A stretch of 64,000 nt of DNA from Oxalobacteraceae bacterium (GCA_021298555.1 JAJTGE010000007.1:1-64000); one strand, 5' to 3'; positions 19,665 to 30,802 are shown, counted from the first letter of the stretch. Made by a program: numbers and translations. Notes: generated by a model not told the origin, from the sequence alone.

Positions 19665-21476
19665 TTAGAACCAGTCATCTTGCATAGCTAAGCTGGTTGC
19701 ATCAAGCGACTCAAGTAAATCTAACTGGGCATCCACGCGTGGCAGCTCGCAGCGAAAAAACCAATCACAGGCTTGTCGTTTGCCAGAATAAAACGCGACA
19801 TCGTTATGCTTAGGCGTATGAGCTGCGATGGCTTGCTCCAGCCATATCCAGCTAATAACTAAATGCCCAAACGCTTCAAGATAGACCGCAGCATTTGCTA
19901 ACGTCAGATTTAAGTCATTTGTGGCATGCAAAATTTTGGTCGTCTGTAGCAAACGATCCCAACGTTTTTTGAGCGCTAAGCTATGCTCCGATAATTGCCT
20001 GCTATTAGCGCGGGCGATAGTGGCTGAAATTTTTTCGGATAACAAAGTCAACGCAGCGCCATTGTTCATAATGACTTTGCGACCTAGCAGATCGAGCGCT
20101 TGTATACCGTGTGTACCTTCATGGATAGGATTTAAGCGATTGTCACGGTATAACTGCTCGACATTGTATTCGCGCGTGTAACCATAGCCGCCATGAATTT
20201 GAATAGCGAGGTTGTTCGCTTCTAAACACCATTGTGATGGCCAGGATTTTGCAATCGGGGTCAACATATCGAGCAACAAGGTGGCCGATGTTCTTGCGTC
20301 CTCACTATCAGCCGTTTTTTCTTCATCAACCAATCGAGCGCAATACAAAATTAATGCTAACCCACCTTCCACATAGGCCTTTTGTGCCAACAGCATGCGC
20401 CGCACATCGGTATGCATCACGAGTGGAATTTGAGGCTGCGCAGGGTCTTTGTTTACTGCAGATCTGCCTTGCGGGCGATTGCGCGCGTAGTCTAGCGATT
20501 GCAGATAGCCTGTGTAGCCCAGCATAACGGCACCAAGTCCAACACCTATGCGTGCTTCGTTCATCATATTGAACATGGCCGCCAATCCATGGTGCAGTTT
20601 GCCGACTAAATACCCAACAGCACCGGGCTTGTCATGCGGGCGAAATTTACCTTCGCCAAAATTAAGCAAACAATTCGCTGTACCGCGATAACCCATTTTG
20701 TGATTCAACCCAGCGAGTACCACGTCATTGCGCTCGCCCAGCGAGCCATCATCATGGACCAAAAATTTTGGCACGATGAATAACGAAATACCTTTCACGC
20801 CCGGAATTAATTTGCCATCGGCGCCGGGCACTTTCGCCAGCACAAGGTGAATGATATTTTCAGAGAGATCGTGTTCACCACCTGAAATCCACATCTTGTT
20901 GCCACGCAGGCGATAGCTACCGTCGGATTCTGGTGTGGCCTGAGTAAGAATGTCAGATAGACTGGAACCCGCTTGCGGTTCAGATAAACACATGGTGCCG
21001 AAAAAACGTCCGGCTAGAATAGGTTTTACGAATTGCTCAATTTGTTGTTCTGAGCCGCATTTCAAAACCGTATTGGCATTGCCTATGCTGAGCATGGGAT
21101 AGGCCGAGGTGGCCACATTGGCGCCATTAAACCAGGCAAATCCTGCTTTCTCTATTAAGCAGGGTAATTGCATACCCCCTAGCTCTACATCCTGACCCGC
21201 AGAGATCAAACCTGCTTGGGAAAATGCGTCTAGCGCCTGCTGAACTTCTGGAATGATGTGTACACGTTTACCGTCAAAGTGCGGTTCGTTTTGATCTGAT
21301 TTTTTATTGTGATTAGCGAATTTATCGGTGGCTAACTGCTCGCACAGGTCGAGTACTGCATCAAAGGTTTCGCGACTGTGATCAGAAAAGCGCTGACGCT
21401 GAATCAATGATTCAGCGTCTAGCCATTCGTAAAGAAGAAAATCCAGGTCACGTCTGGAAAGAATGAGCGATGCCAT
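19665..21476 (-). CDS. Acyl-CoA dehydrogenase
   Basis: MCLSEPQAGSSLSDI, GNKMWISGGEHDL, QIHGGYGYTREYNVEQLYRDNRLNPIHEGTHGIQALDLLGRK. Confidence 0.95.
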   Translation of the reverse strand: MASLILSRRDLDFLLYEWLDAESLIQRQRFSDHSRETFDAVLDLCEQLATDKFANHNKKSDQNEPHFDGKRVHIIPEVQQALDAFSQAGLISAGQDVELGGMQLPCLIEKAGFAWFNGANVATSAYPMLSIGNANTVLKCGSEQQIEQFVKPILAGRFFGTMCLSEPQAGSSLSDILTQATPESDGSYRLRGNKMWISGGEHDLSENIIHLVLAKVPGADGKLIPGVKGISLFIVPKFLVHDDGSLGERNDVVLAGLNHKMGYRGTANCLLNFGEGKFRPHDKPGAVGYLVGKLHHGLAAMFNMMNEARIGVGLGAVMLGYTGYLQSLDYARNRPQGRSAVNKDPAQPQIPLVMHTDVRRMLLAQKAYVEGGLALILYCARLVDEEKTADSEDARTSATLLLDMLTPIAKSWPSQWCLEANNLAIQIHGGYGYTREYNVEQLYRDNRLNPIHEGTHGIQALDLLGRKVIMNNGAALTLLSEKISATIARANSRQLSEHSLALKKRWDRLLQTTKILHATNDLNLTLANAAVYLEAFGHLVISWIWLEQAIAAHTPKHNDVAFYSGKRQACDWFFRCELPRVDAQLDLLESLDATSLAMQDDWF

Positions 21477-21515
21477 TGCAAGAGCGCAGCAGAGTCAGTA
21501 GATTTAAAAACTCTG

Positions 21516-22694
21516 TTAGACAACCTCAAACAATCCAGCAGCACCTTGTCCGCCACCGATACACATGGTGACCACAACAAATTTAGCACCGCGGCGCTTA
21601 CCTTCAATCAAAGCATGACCCGTTAAACGCGCACCGGAAGTGCCATATGGGTGACCAACAGCGATCGCACCACCGTTTACATTGAGTCTGTCCATGGGAA
21701 TACCCAGAGTATCTGCGCAGTACAGCACTTGCACAGCAAAGGCTTCGTTAAGCTCCCACAATCCAATATCCTCAACTTTCAGTCCGGCTTTTTTGAGTAA
21801 TTTGGGTATAGCGTAAACAGGACCAATACCCATTTCATCCGGCTCGCATCCTGCAACAGCAAAGCCACGGAAAATACCTAGCGGTTTTTTACCCGCAGCA
21901 GCAGCGGCTTTATCACTCATAACGATCGCAACTGATGCACCATCTGAAAACTGACTGGCATTACCCGCTGAAATAACGCCTCCGGGAATCGCTGAACGAA
22001 TTTGTGACACGCCTTCAAAGGTAGTATCGGCGCGTATGCCCTCGTCTACGGATGCTGTGACTTCACGCGTGATGATTTGGCCAGTCTCTTTGTCGGCAAC
22101 CGCCATAGTGGTTGTCAACGGAACAATTTCGTCATCAAATTTTCCGGCAGCTCTGGCCGCTGATGCGCGTTGCTGGCTTTGTACTCCGTAATGATCCTGA
22201 CGATCGCGGGCGATGTTGTAACGCTTAGCTACCGTCTCAGCGGTTTGCAGCATGGGCCAATAAATTTCTGGTTTGTGTTGATTCAGCCATGCGTCATTGA
22301 CCATGTGCATGTTCATCTCATTTTGCACGCATGAGATTGATTCGACGCCACCTGCGGCATAAATATCGCCTTCGCCTGCAATAATGCGTTGTGCTGCCGT
22401 AGCAATCGTTTGCAGACCGGAAGAGCAAAAACGATTAATCGTCATGCCCGATGTCGTTACCGGGCAGCCACCGCGCAAAGCAACCTGGCGTGCGATGTTA
22501 AAACCGGTAGCGCCCTCAGGATTGGCACAGCCCATGATGACATCTTCCACTTGCGACGCTTCTATTCCAGCTCTTGAAATAGCCGCTTGCAAGGCATGTC
22601 CGCCCAAGGTAGCACCGTGGGTCATGTTGAATGCGCCTTTCCAGGATTTGGTCAGTGGCGTGCGGGCAGTCGATACGATGACAGCGTCGGTCAT
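21516..22694 (-). CDS. Acetyl-CoA C-acyltransferase (thiolase)
   Basis: [44 protein letters not shown]. Confidence 0.96.
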   Translation of the reverse strand: MTDAVIVSTARTPLTKSWKGAFNMTHGATLGGHALQAAISRAGIEASQVEDVIMGCANPEGATGFNIARQVALRGGCPVTTSGMTINRFCSSGLQTIATAAQRIIAGEGDIYAAGGVESISCVQNEMNMHMVNDAWLNQHKPEIYWPMLQTAETVAKRYNIARDRQDHYGVQSQQRASAARAAGKFDDEIVPLTTTMAVADKETGQIITREVTASVDEGIRADTTFEGVSQIRSAIPGGVISAGNASQFSDGASVAIVMSDKAAAAAGKKPLGIFRGFAVAGCEPDEMGIGPVYAIPKLLKKAGLKVEDIGLWELNEAFAVQVLYCADTLGIPMDRLNVNGGAIAVGHPYGTSGARLTGHALIEGKRRGAKFVVVTMCIGGGQGAAGLFEVV

Positions 22695-22894
22695 GAGAGT
22701 CTCCAGTTGTATTTTTTAATTTGCTAGTATTTAGGCGCGTTATCTACGTTGACGCGAAGCTCAAGCATGCCAACGTATTCGCAATTGTGCATAGGCTGGT
22801 GTGATTTAGTCATGCATGCGATAGTCTGGCAACGAGAATAGCACAGCTAAGAGCACGACCGTTCGATAAACTGACTGCGCGCTTGGAACCGCGC

Positions 22895-22936
22895 GTAAGT
22901 TTTTGTAAGTTTTCGCAAGTTACATGTAAGCTTGCG
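22895..22936. promoter_or_regulatory. Phased direct repeats GTAAGT/GCAAGT/GTAAGC plus near-perfect dyad CGCAAG-TTACATGTAA-G-CTTGCG
   Basis: Repeat starts at 22895, 22905, 22915, 22926; dyad arms differ by one nt; about 75 bp upstream of the MFS start. Confidence 0.45.
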
Positions 22937-23008
22937 TGCCTACACTCGCGTTCATTGCTCGAATTTGTATTCGTGCAATTAAAATTGTAAAAATATTAAG
23001 GAGAGATC

Positions 23009-24667
23009 ATGGCTACTGCCGATGCGCAAGCACAAGGCATCACTGCCGAGGAACGCAAGGTAATTTTTGCCTCGTCGCTGGGTACTGTTTTTGAGTGGTA
23101 CGACTTCTATCTTTACGGCTCACTCGCCGCCATCATTGCCAAACAATTTTTTGCTGGTACTGATCCCAACACCGCCTTCATTTTCGCGCTGCTGGCTTTT
23201 GCTGCTGGATTTTTGGTTCGTCCGTTTGGCGCGATCGTATTCGGCCGCTTAGGCGATATGGTGGGTCGTAAATACACGTTTCTAGTCACCATACTACTTA
23301 TGGGCGCCTCGACTTTTATCGTCGGACTGCTGCCTAACTACGCCAGCATTGGTATAGCTGCTCCTATCATTCTAATTACTCTGCGTATTTTGCAAGGTCT
23401 GGCTTTGGGTGGTGAGTACGGTGGCGCTGCTACCTACGTCGCTGAACATGCGCCTGATCACAAACGCGGCGCGTTCACTGCGTGGATACAAACAACGGCC
23501 ACTCTGGGCTTGTTCCTTTCGCTAATGGTGATTCTGGCCACACGTACTGCAATAGGCGAAGAAGCCTTTGCTGACTGGGGCTGGCGTATTCCTTTCCTGG
23601 TATCGATCTTCTTGCTCGGTATATCGGTGTGGATACGCTTGTCGATGAATGAATCTCCAGCGTTCCAACGCATGAAGGATGAGGGCAAGATTTCCAAGGC
23701 GCCTTTGTCAGAAGCGTTCGGCCAGTGGAAAAACCTCAAACTGGTTATTCTTGCTTTGTTTGGTTTAACGGCAGGTCAAGCAGTGGTTTGGTATACCGGT
23801 CAGTTCTATGCGCTGTTTTTCATGACGCAAATCTTAAAGGTTGACGGTCCTACCGCTAACATACTGATTGCCGCATCACTGCTCATTGGTACGCCATTCT
23901 TCATTGTGTTTGGCACCATTTCAGACAAGATCGGACGCAAGAGAATTATTATGGCGGGTTGCATCATCGCAGCGCTAACCTACTTCCCGATTTTCAAAGC
24001 CCTCACCCATTACGCTAACCCTGCGTTGGAAGCTGCTCAAAACAGTTCGCCTGTCGTTGTGGTTGCTGACCCGGCAGAGTGTCAGTTCCAGTTCAACCCA
24101 ACCGGAACCAAAAAGTTCACTTCATCGTGTGACATTGCCAAAGCCAAGCTAGCTGCCGCCTCGGTGAACTACAAGAACGAGGAAGCTCCGCCTGGTACCC
24201 CAGCGTCGATCAAGGTGGGTGACAAAGTTCTTAATTCTTACAGCGCTGTTGGTCTTTCCAAAGAAGACGCAACTGCCAAGGATAAAGAATTCACCGATCA
24301 GCTGAAAGAGTTGACCAAAGAAGCCGGCTACCCTGCGAAAGCGGATTCGGCTCAGATCAACAAACCTATGGTCTTGCTATTGCTGTTCATTTTGGTGCTG
24401 TATGTGACCATGGTTTATGGACCGATCGCAGCGATGCTGGTTGAGATGTTCCCAACCCGTATTCGCTATACCTCGATGTCCTTGCCGTATCACATAGGAA
24501 ATGGCTGGTTTGGCGGCCTGCTGCCAACCATGTCATTTGCTCTGGTGGCTTACAAGGGCGATATTTATTTCGGTCTCTGGTACCCAATTATCATCGCGTT
24601 GATGACTGCAGTTATTGGTTCCTTTTTTGTGGCAGAAACAAAAGACAACGATATTCATCAACACTGA
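23009..24667 (+). CDS. MFS transporter, MHS family, with large central extramembrane insertion
   Basis: SLGTVFEWYDFYLYGSLA; GRLGDMVGRKYTFL; GLALGGEYGGAATYVAEHAP; AGGAG-type RBS upstream. Confidence 0.93.
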   Translation: MATADAQAQGITAEERKVIFASSLGTVFEWYDFYLYGSLAAIIAKQFFAGTDPNTAFIFALLAFAAGFLVRPFGAIVFGRLGDMVGRKYTFLVTILLMGASTFIVGLLPNYASIGIAAPIILITLRILQGLALGGEYGGAATYVAEHAPDHKRGAFTAWIQTTATLGLFLSLMVILATRTAIGEEAFADWGWRIPFLVSIFLLGISVWIRLSMNESPAFQRMKDEGKISKAPLSEAFGQWKNLKLVILALFGLTAGQAVVWYTGQFYALFFMTQILKVDGPTANILIAASLLIGTPFFIVFGTISDKIGRKRIIMAGCIIAALTYFPIFKALTHYANPALEAAQNSSPVVVVADPAECQFQFNPTGTKKFTSSCDIAKAKLAAASVNYKNEEAPPGTPASIKVGDKVLNSYSAVGLSKEDATAKDKEFTDQLKELTKEAGYPAKADSAQINKPMVLLLLFILVLYVTMVYGPIAAMLVEMFPTRIRYTSMSLPYHIGNGWFGGLLPTMSFALVAYKGDIYFGLWYPIIIALMTAVIGSFFVAETKDNDIHQH

Positions 24668-24683
24668 TGAAACACGTTTTCTG

Positions 24684-24715
24684 AAAAAACCGCCGGTCAA
24701 CCGGCGGTTTTTTTT
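24684..24715 (+). terminator. Rho-independent terminator
   Basis: AAAAAACCGCCGGT-CA-ACCGGCGGTTTTTTTT. Confidence 0.93.
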
Positions 24716-25177
24716 CACCCAAACAAATAACAATCAATGCTGCTATTGGGAAATTTATTTGCGTTAAACAGCTTTATCTCATGCCTTCCACAGCAAAAAT
24801 TTTGAGTGACTGTTGCATCATGTCCTTACATAATCCACGGCCATCGAAGGTTTTGCACTGAGCACAATCACGCTTCAGTTATCGTACTTTTTCTCCAAAA
24901 TTGATGTCGCAGCTTTGAGTTTCAGATTCAATGTTTCTAACCATGACGATGACGCTCACGCTAAACGTTGCGCCTAAGTCACAACCCCACCCTCATTTGT
25001 TGTAAATCTCATGCGGTGAGCCTTTTCCCGATGCACTACCCACTACCTCAATGGAACTTTTTTGAGTACAGTCGGCGCTAGTAAAGTTATCTAATAATTA
25101 ATAAAACTAACTGCGATTGCCACTTTTTTTAAAAATGGCGACTGCAACAACGACGATCAAAGTTCGCAGGAGGCAAT

Positions 25178-26098
25178 ATGGATATCGAGTGGCTGGAGGA
25201 CTTCCTGGTACTTTCCGATTTATCCAGCTTTACTCGCGCGGCGCAAAGCCGCAACGTAACCCAATCAGCCTTTAGCCGGCGCATACGCTCTCTGGAAGAC
25301 TGGATAGGAATACCCCTGATAGACAGGGATACCGTACCTCCCAGACTAACGGTTGCTGGTCATCTGTTTCGCGATGCTGCTCGCGAAATGGTCAGGCAGC
25401 TGCAAGATACTCGCATCGCGCTCGGGCACAAAACCCGCGCCTTCTCTGGCGTCAAACTCTTCATATCGCACTCATTAATTGATCATTTTTTACCTGAGTG
25501 GATACAACATCTTAATCGCCGTATCACCGGCTTGAAATTAGATATCACCGCGGGAGAAACCTACGACGGCATGGTGGCTTTGTCGAACGGGCGGTGCGAT
25601 TTGCTGATGGTGTATTACAGCTCCATTGCACCGATGACCATTGATGAAAAAGCGTGTGCATCCATAGTTCTTGCGCATGACAGGCTCATACCCGTGTGCG
25701 TTCCCAACACCGAAGGAGAACCGACGTTCTCTTTATCGATGTTTGAAAGCAGCGCTATACCTATTGTGCTCTATCCGCCTGAGACTTTTTTTGGACGCAT
25801 AGTCAATGGCATAGTCCGCTTCGGACCGCGTACACCCCATTTTTCAGTCGTCGCTCAAAGTGCTAATTCCAGAGTTCTGCGCGGGTTAGCTCTCAATGGG
25901 TCTGGCGTTGCCTGGTTACCCGAACGCTGCGTTCGTGAAGATCTCCATCACGGCACATTAGTTCACGCGGGGGGCGAGCAGTGGAATTCAAATATTGAAA
26001 TCCGGCTGTATGCATCTCCGGAAAGAGCAAAGCTACTTGAATTCAATCTGTGGGAAAACATCAGAGATTGGCAAGAAGCGAGTCTTGCCACTACGTGA
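25178..26098 (+). CDS. LysR family regulator, HypT(YjiE)-like
   Basis: HTH AAQSRNVTQSAFSRRIRSLEDWIGIPLIDR; NGSGVAWLPE; overall resemblance to YjiE. Confidence 0.85.
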   Translation: MDIEWLEDFLVLSDLSSFTRAAQSRNVTQSAFSRRIRSLEDWIGIPLIDRDTVPPRLTVAGHLFRDAAREMVRQLQDTRIALGHKTRAFSGVKLFISHSLIDHFLPEWIQHLNRRITGLKLDITAGETYDGMVALSNGRCDLLMVYYSSIAPMTIDEKACASIVLAHDRLIPVCVPNTEGEPTFSLSMFESSAIPIVLYPPETFFGRIVNGIVRFGPRTPHFSVVAQSANSRVLRGLALNGSGVAWLPERCVREDLHHGTLVHAGGEQWNSNIEIRLYASPERAKLLEFNLWENIRDWQEASLATT

Positions 26099-26124
26099 GA
26101 ACCAGTTGTAACAGGGGATAGCTA

Positions 26125-26979
26125 ATGAAGATCGTATTGAGAGTCATGGGGCATGCACTGTATCAACGTATAACCAAAGCATTAGCTTCAACCAAATCGC
26201 CTTTCCCACGCGCCGGCACGGAAGGCAAACTGATCAACTGGCAACTCGTACCACTAACACCTCCATTTAATTCCGACTACGTAGAAAATCCTACAGGCGA
26301 GTTATCGGTCGTCATCATGGAAGCGCAAGATCTGGCAACCATAGAAAATTTACGCATGATAGAACGCCGTGAATCACTCCATGTGCGATCCAAGCACGGC
26401 CTCACACAGGAAATAACACCTGTTGTAATGGTATTGGGAAAAGAAATACCAGCTGCAGAATTACTTGATATGCCAGAAATCGTATTTGACTGGCTGACCG
26501 AACCCGTATCGTTAGATGATCTGGTGCGACGTATTTTTGCCAGTTTAAAACGTAATCAGCGCCTACGCTCTGAACATGGTTACGGTGTTTTAACGTTGCT
26601 TCCTGATTCACGCATGCTTTGCTATGCCGGCGATACGGCGCAGTTAACAGCCTCCGAGGTTGCAGTTGCCGAATTATTTCTTAATCATTTCGGAACCCTC
26701 ATACCTACCGAAGATATTCATTTACTTTTTAAGCTCTCAGGACGGTCTACCGAGGGCAGTAATATTAGGGTAACAATGTTTCAGTTGCGCTTCAAAATTG
26801 AGGCCGTCACCCGATGTCAATTTACCTTAACGAACGCCTACAATTCGGGCTACGTCATGCGTCACGTTAACGCGTATGACTCAAAACCACCCGCGCCCAC
26901 ACTAGAGGCATGGCAGGAAACCGCCAAGTATGATTACCTGCCGCCGATCTGGCGTCCGGGCTCAGGAAGCCTGTCATAA
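26125..26979 (+). CDS. Orphan OmpR-type winged-helix regulator with degenerate receiver-like N-terminus
   Basis: C-terminal wHTH (LTASEVAVAELFLNHFGTLIPTEDI...AYNSGYVMR); N-terminus lacks a clear phosphoacceptor motif. Confidence 0.65.
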   Translation: MKIVLRVMGHALYQRITKALASTKSPFPRAGTEGKLINWQLVPLTPPFNSDYVENPTGELSVVIMEAQDLATIENLRMIERRESLHVRSKHGLTQEITPVVMVLGKEIPAAELLDMPEIVFDWLTEPVSLDDLVRRIFASLKRNQRLRSEHGYGVLTLLPDSRMLCYAGDTAQLTASEVAVAELFLNHFGTLIPTEDIHLLFKLSGRSTEGSNIRVTMFQLRFKIEAVTRCQFTLTNAYNSGYVMRHVNAYDSKPPAPTLEAWQETAKYDYLPPIWRPGSGSLS

Positions 26980-27086
26980 AAGGATGGCGGCATGATTTGC
27001 GGCATAATTCTGTCTAATTCCATCAAATACGGCGCTCGCCACTGCGACACCGCGTTTTTGTTGATGCCAGAAAGCCGAAACAACGT

Positions 27087-27764
27087 ATGTATCACCAGAC
27101 TACCACCGAGCCTTCCCTCTCCCTTGAGCACGCTGCACACTGCGCCCTACCCACTCCCTGGGCGACATTTGAACTGCATGCGTTTGTTGAAAAATCCAGC
27201 GGTAAAGAACATCTCGCACTTACACTAGGCTCCATTGATGATGGTCAGCCAGTACTAGCCCGCATACATTCCGAATGTTTGACAGGAGACACCCTGTTTA
27301 GCCTGCGCTGCGATTGTGGTACCCAGCTAGAGTCTGCGTTAAAGCAAATAGCCAAAGAAGGCCGCGGCATAGTGCTTTATCTTCGACAAGAAGGCCGTGG
27401 TATCGGTTTGCTCAATAAAATCCGCGCCTATGGCCTCCAAGAATTAGGTGCTGATACTGTAGAAGCCAATCATCAGTTGGGATTTGCTGATGATCTAAGA
27501 AGCTACGCACTGTGCGGCCCTCTGTTCAATCACTTTGGAATTCAGTCATTGCGTTTAATGACGAACAACCCACGCAAAATCACCGCTCTGGAAGAATTAG
27601 GACTACACGTCGAGAGAGTAGAACACGTTGCTGGCAGCACGCGTTTTAACTCACACTATCTTGCAACCAAAGCCCATAAGTTAGGCCATCTGCTTCCGCA
27701 AGCGCCAGCTCACACCACCGGGCCTGCGACTAATCCCCTAGCGACACCAATCACAAAAAAATAA
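27087..27764 (+). CDS. ribA: GTP cyclohydrolase II
   Basis: [46 protein letters not shown]. Confidence 0.96.
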   Translation: MYHQTTTEPSLSLEHAAHCALPTPWATFELHAFVEKSSGKEHLALTLGSIDDGQPVLARIHSECLTGDTLFSLRCDCGTQLESALKQIAKEGRGIVLYLRQEGRGIGLLNKIRAYGLQELGADTVEANHQLGFADDLRSYALCGPLFNHFGIQSLRLMTNNPRKITALEELGLHVERVEHVAGSTRFNSHYLATKAHKLGHLLPQAPAHTTGPATNPLATPITKK

Positions 27765-27812
27765 CGCGCTCAATCAGACGCTCGTCGTTTGTATTTTTTA
27801 AGGTCTTTACTC

Positions 27813-28931
27813 ATGACTACCCCGCTACTTTTTACACCCTTACAACTGGGCCCTGTGCATCTGCCTAACCGCATCATGGTTTCGCCCATGTGTCAGTACT
27901 CTGCTGTTGACGGTAATGTCAATGAATGGCACCACGCACATTTAGGTTCACTTGCGCTGTCAGGTGCTGGTTTGCTGTTTATTGAAGCAACGGCTATAAG
28001 CCCTGAAGGACGAATCACACCCGGCTGCGTAGGGTTGTACAACGACGATAATTTTGCTGCATTAAAAAAATTAGTCGATTACTTGCGCGCTGTATCGCCT
28101 ATCAAACTAGCTATACAGCTAGGGCATGCAGGCAGAAAAGCTTCCAGTCGCAGACCCTGGGAAGGAGGCGAATTAATGACACCTGATGAGGGCGGTTGGA
28201 AAACCTACGCGCCTTCAGCGCTAGCTCATAAAGAGGGTGAATTAATTCCTGCTGAATTAAGCAAACAACAGATTACCGATTTACTAAACAGTTTTGCTAT
28301 CAGTACTCGTCGTGCTCGCGACCTCGGTTTGGATGTCATTGAAGTGCATGCTGCACACGGTTATTTGCTGCATGAATTTTTATCACCGATATCCAATACT
28401 CGCACTGATGAATACGGCGGGTCATTGGAAAATCGCATGCGCTTTGTTTTAGAGGCTTACAAAACAGTGCGTGAATCAGCCGGTACCGGTATAGCCGTAG
28501 GCGCCCGCTTGTCTGCAACGGATTGGGTTGAAGGTGGATGGGATGTTGAGCAAAGCATCGTTTTGTCTAAGCGTCTCGAGGCCATGGGAGCTGATTTTCT
28601 GGATATTTCATCGGGCGGTGTGTCACCTCACCAAAAAATCACCTTGGGCCCAGGTTACCAAGTTCCGCTCGCAGAAAAAATCAAAGCCGAGGTAAAGATT
28701 CCTATCATTACCGTCGGCTTAATCACCGAACCCAAGCAAGCTGAGGCCATACTTGAGCAAGGTAAGGCCGATATGGTTGCACTGGCTCGCGCCATGATTG
28801 CAGATCCACGTTGGCCATGGCGCGCTGCAGCAGAACTAGGTGGCAGCGTGAGCGGCTCACCACAATATTACCGATGCCTGCCATCGGGCTACCCTTCTGT
28901 ATTTGGCGCGATAAAAACAGCGCAGCGCTAA
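27813..28931 (+). CDS. NADH:flavin oxidoreductase/NADH oxidase (OYE, YqjM-like)
   Basis: NRIMVSPMCQYSA; VIEVHAAHGYLLHEFLSPISNTRTDEYGGSLENRMRF; start at internal ATG 27813 preferred. Confidence 0.94.
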   Translation: MTTPLLFTPLQLGPVHLPNRIMVSPMCQYSAVDGNVNEWHHAHLGSLALSGAGLLFIEATAISPEGRITPGCVGLYNDDNFAALKKLVDYLRAVSPIKLAIQLGHAGRKASSRRPWEGGELMTPDEGGWKTYAPSALAHKEGELIPAELSKQQITDLLNSFAISTRRARDLGLDVIEVHAAHGYLLHEFLSPISNTRTDEYGGSLENRMRFVLEAYKTVRESAGTGIAVGARLSATDWVEGGWDVEQSIVLSKRLEAMGADFLDISSGGVSPHQKITLGPGYQVPLAEKIKAEVKIPIITVGLITEPKQAEAILEQGKADMVALARAMIADPRWPWRAAAELGGSVSGSPQYYRCLPSGYPSVFGAIKTAQR

Positions 28932-29127
28932 ACTAATCAGTGCATCTTTAGAAACCCAGTACAAGAATTTTCATCCTTGGGTGAAAATTTCGCTGTATTA
29001 CTCACCGACGGAACGTGGACAAGGTTTCAAGCGTTCAATATCATGGCGGGTTACATAATAACAAGGGGCTCATCGCTCGCCATGCGAAGATGAAGCCAGA
29101 CATAAAGTCTTTTCAGGAGATACGATT

Positions 29128-30780
29128 ATGTGGTCACAAATCTACGACCCATTTAATAACGTTTGGCTGTCCACACTTGCGGCTGCCATTCCGGTTGTGG
29201 TGATGCTGGCCGCTCTGGCCTTCTTTCATATCAAAGCGCACATTGCTGCATTGATGGGATTGATTGCCGCGCTGGTCGTTGCCATTTGGGGTTTCACCAT
29301 GCCAGCCAACGTCGCGGTATCAGCCGCTTTGTATGGCGCTGCCTATGGCTTGTTTCCTATCGGTTGGATTATTCTCAACGTTATCTTTTTGTATCAGCTC
29401 ACCGAGCGCAAAGGTCAATTCACCATACTGCGCGAAAGCATAGCGGGTATTAGTAGCGATAGACGATTGCAGTTATTGCTGATCGCTTTTTCGTTTGGTG
29501 CATTTTTTGAAGGTGCCGGTGGATTCGGCACACCAGTTGCTGTGACCGGTGCCATGCTGATTGGTTTAGGCTTTGCACCGTTAGCTGCCTCCGGTTTATC
29601 ATTGATTGCAAATACAGCGCCTGTTGCCTACGGTGCTTTAGGAACACCTATCATCGCGCTGGCTGCGGTCACGGGTCTTGATATGCTGGAGTTATCCGGC
29701 ATGGTCGGTCGTCAGTTGCCTGTGTTTTCGTTGATCGTACCGTTTTGGTTGATTTGGGCTTTCTGCGGTTTTCGCGGCATGTTGGCTATTTGGCCGGCCG
29801 TATTAGTTGCTGGTGCCGCCTTCGCGATTCCTCAGTATTACATCTCCAACTACCACGGCCCTTGGTTGGTGGATGTGGGCGCAGCGGTCTCGTCCATGGT
29901 CTGTCTTACGCTATTTCTAAAAGTCTGGCAGCCCAAAGAAATTTGGACTTCGCCTACCGGCAAGTTTGACGATAACGAGAAAAATCCTGCACCTAACGCC
30001 GGTGGTCACGGTTACACCCGCGCAGAAGTCATGAATGCGTGGACACCCTGGCTGGTATTGTCAGTGGTGGTTCTGATGTGGGGTATCCCCGAATGGAAAA
30101 AAGCCCTGGATGGCATTTCCATCATCAAAATTGAGTGGTCGCATTTGCACATGCTGGTTCAAAAAATGCCTCCTGTAGCAGCTGTACCCAAAGTAGAAGA
30201 AGCAATTTTTAAACTCAATTGGTTGTCTGCGACCGGTACCGGTATTTTCATATCAGCGGTAGTGTCCGCCTTCCTGATGGGCTACAAAATTCGTGAAATG
30301 CTGGCAGTCTATTGGGATACATTCAAATTACTGCGTTATTCACTGCTAACCATTGCTGCCATGCTGGCCCTAGGTTATGCAACACGTTATTCAGGTGTTG
30401 ATTCTGCACTGGGCTTGGCATTTGCAAACACCGGTGTTTTTTATCCATTCTTTGGAACCTTGCTCGGTTGGTTAGGCGTAGCCTTGACTGGTTCAGATAC
30501 AGCATCGAATGTACTGTTTGGTGGCTTACAACGAACTTCGGCTGAGCAGCTCGGTCTGAGCCCAGTACTGATGGCAGCAGCCAATTCTTCAGGTGGCGTC
30601 ATGGGCAAAATGGTCGATGCGCAATCGATTGTGGTCGCATCGACTGCCACCAAATGGTACGGCCATGAAGGTGAAATTTTGCGTTACGTTTTCTTCCACT
30701 CGATAGCACTCGCTGCACTCGTGGGTATATTGGTGACACTGCAAGCGTATGTTCATCCGTTCACACTATTAGTGAAATAA
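29128..30780 (+). CDS. lldP: L-lactate permease
   Basis: FEGAGGFGTPVAVTGAMLIGLGF; GSDTASNVLFGGLQ; ANSSGGVMGKMVDAQSIVVA; GGAG RBS. Confidence 0.95.
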   Translation: MWSQIYDPFNNVWLSTLAAAIPVVVMLAALAFFHIKAHIAALMGLIAALVVAIWGFTMPANVAVSAALYGAAYGLFPIGWIILNVIFLYQLTERKGQFTILRESIAGISSDRRLQLLLIAFSFGAFFEGAGGFGTPVAVTGAMLIGLGFAPLAASGLSLIANTAPVAYGALGTPIIALAAVTGLDMLELSGMVGRQLPVFSLIVPFWLIWAFCGFRGMLAIWPAVLVAGAAFAIPQYYISNYHGPWLVDVGAAVSSMVCLTLFLKVWQPKEIWTSPTGKFDDNEKNPAPNAGGHGYTRAEVMNAWTPWLVLSVVVLMWGIPEWKKALDGISIIKIEWSHLHMLVQKMPPVAAVPKVEEAIFKLNWLSATGTGIFISAVVSAFLMGYKIREMLAVYWDTFKLLRYSLLTIAAMLALGYATRYSGVDSALGLAFANTGVFYPFFGTLLGWLGVALTGSDTASNVLFGGLQRTSAEQLGLSPVLMAAANSSGGVMGKMVDAQSIVVASTATKWYGHEGEILRYVFFHSIALAALVGILVTLQAYVHPFTLLVK

Positions 30781-30802
30781 GTTATTACCTTTTTTTGTAT
30801 AC

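Noticed and set aside
15236-22694. Beta-oxidation-type cluster considered as novel pathway
   Set aside because: Acyl-CoA dehydrogenase, thiolase, SDRs, thioesterases and MDR reductase are a common combination; nothing in the sequence points beyond ordinary lipid or acyl-CoA metabolism.
26992-27228. 78-aa plus-strand ORF before ribA
   Set aside because: Overlaps the ribA start in another frame and lacks motifs.
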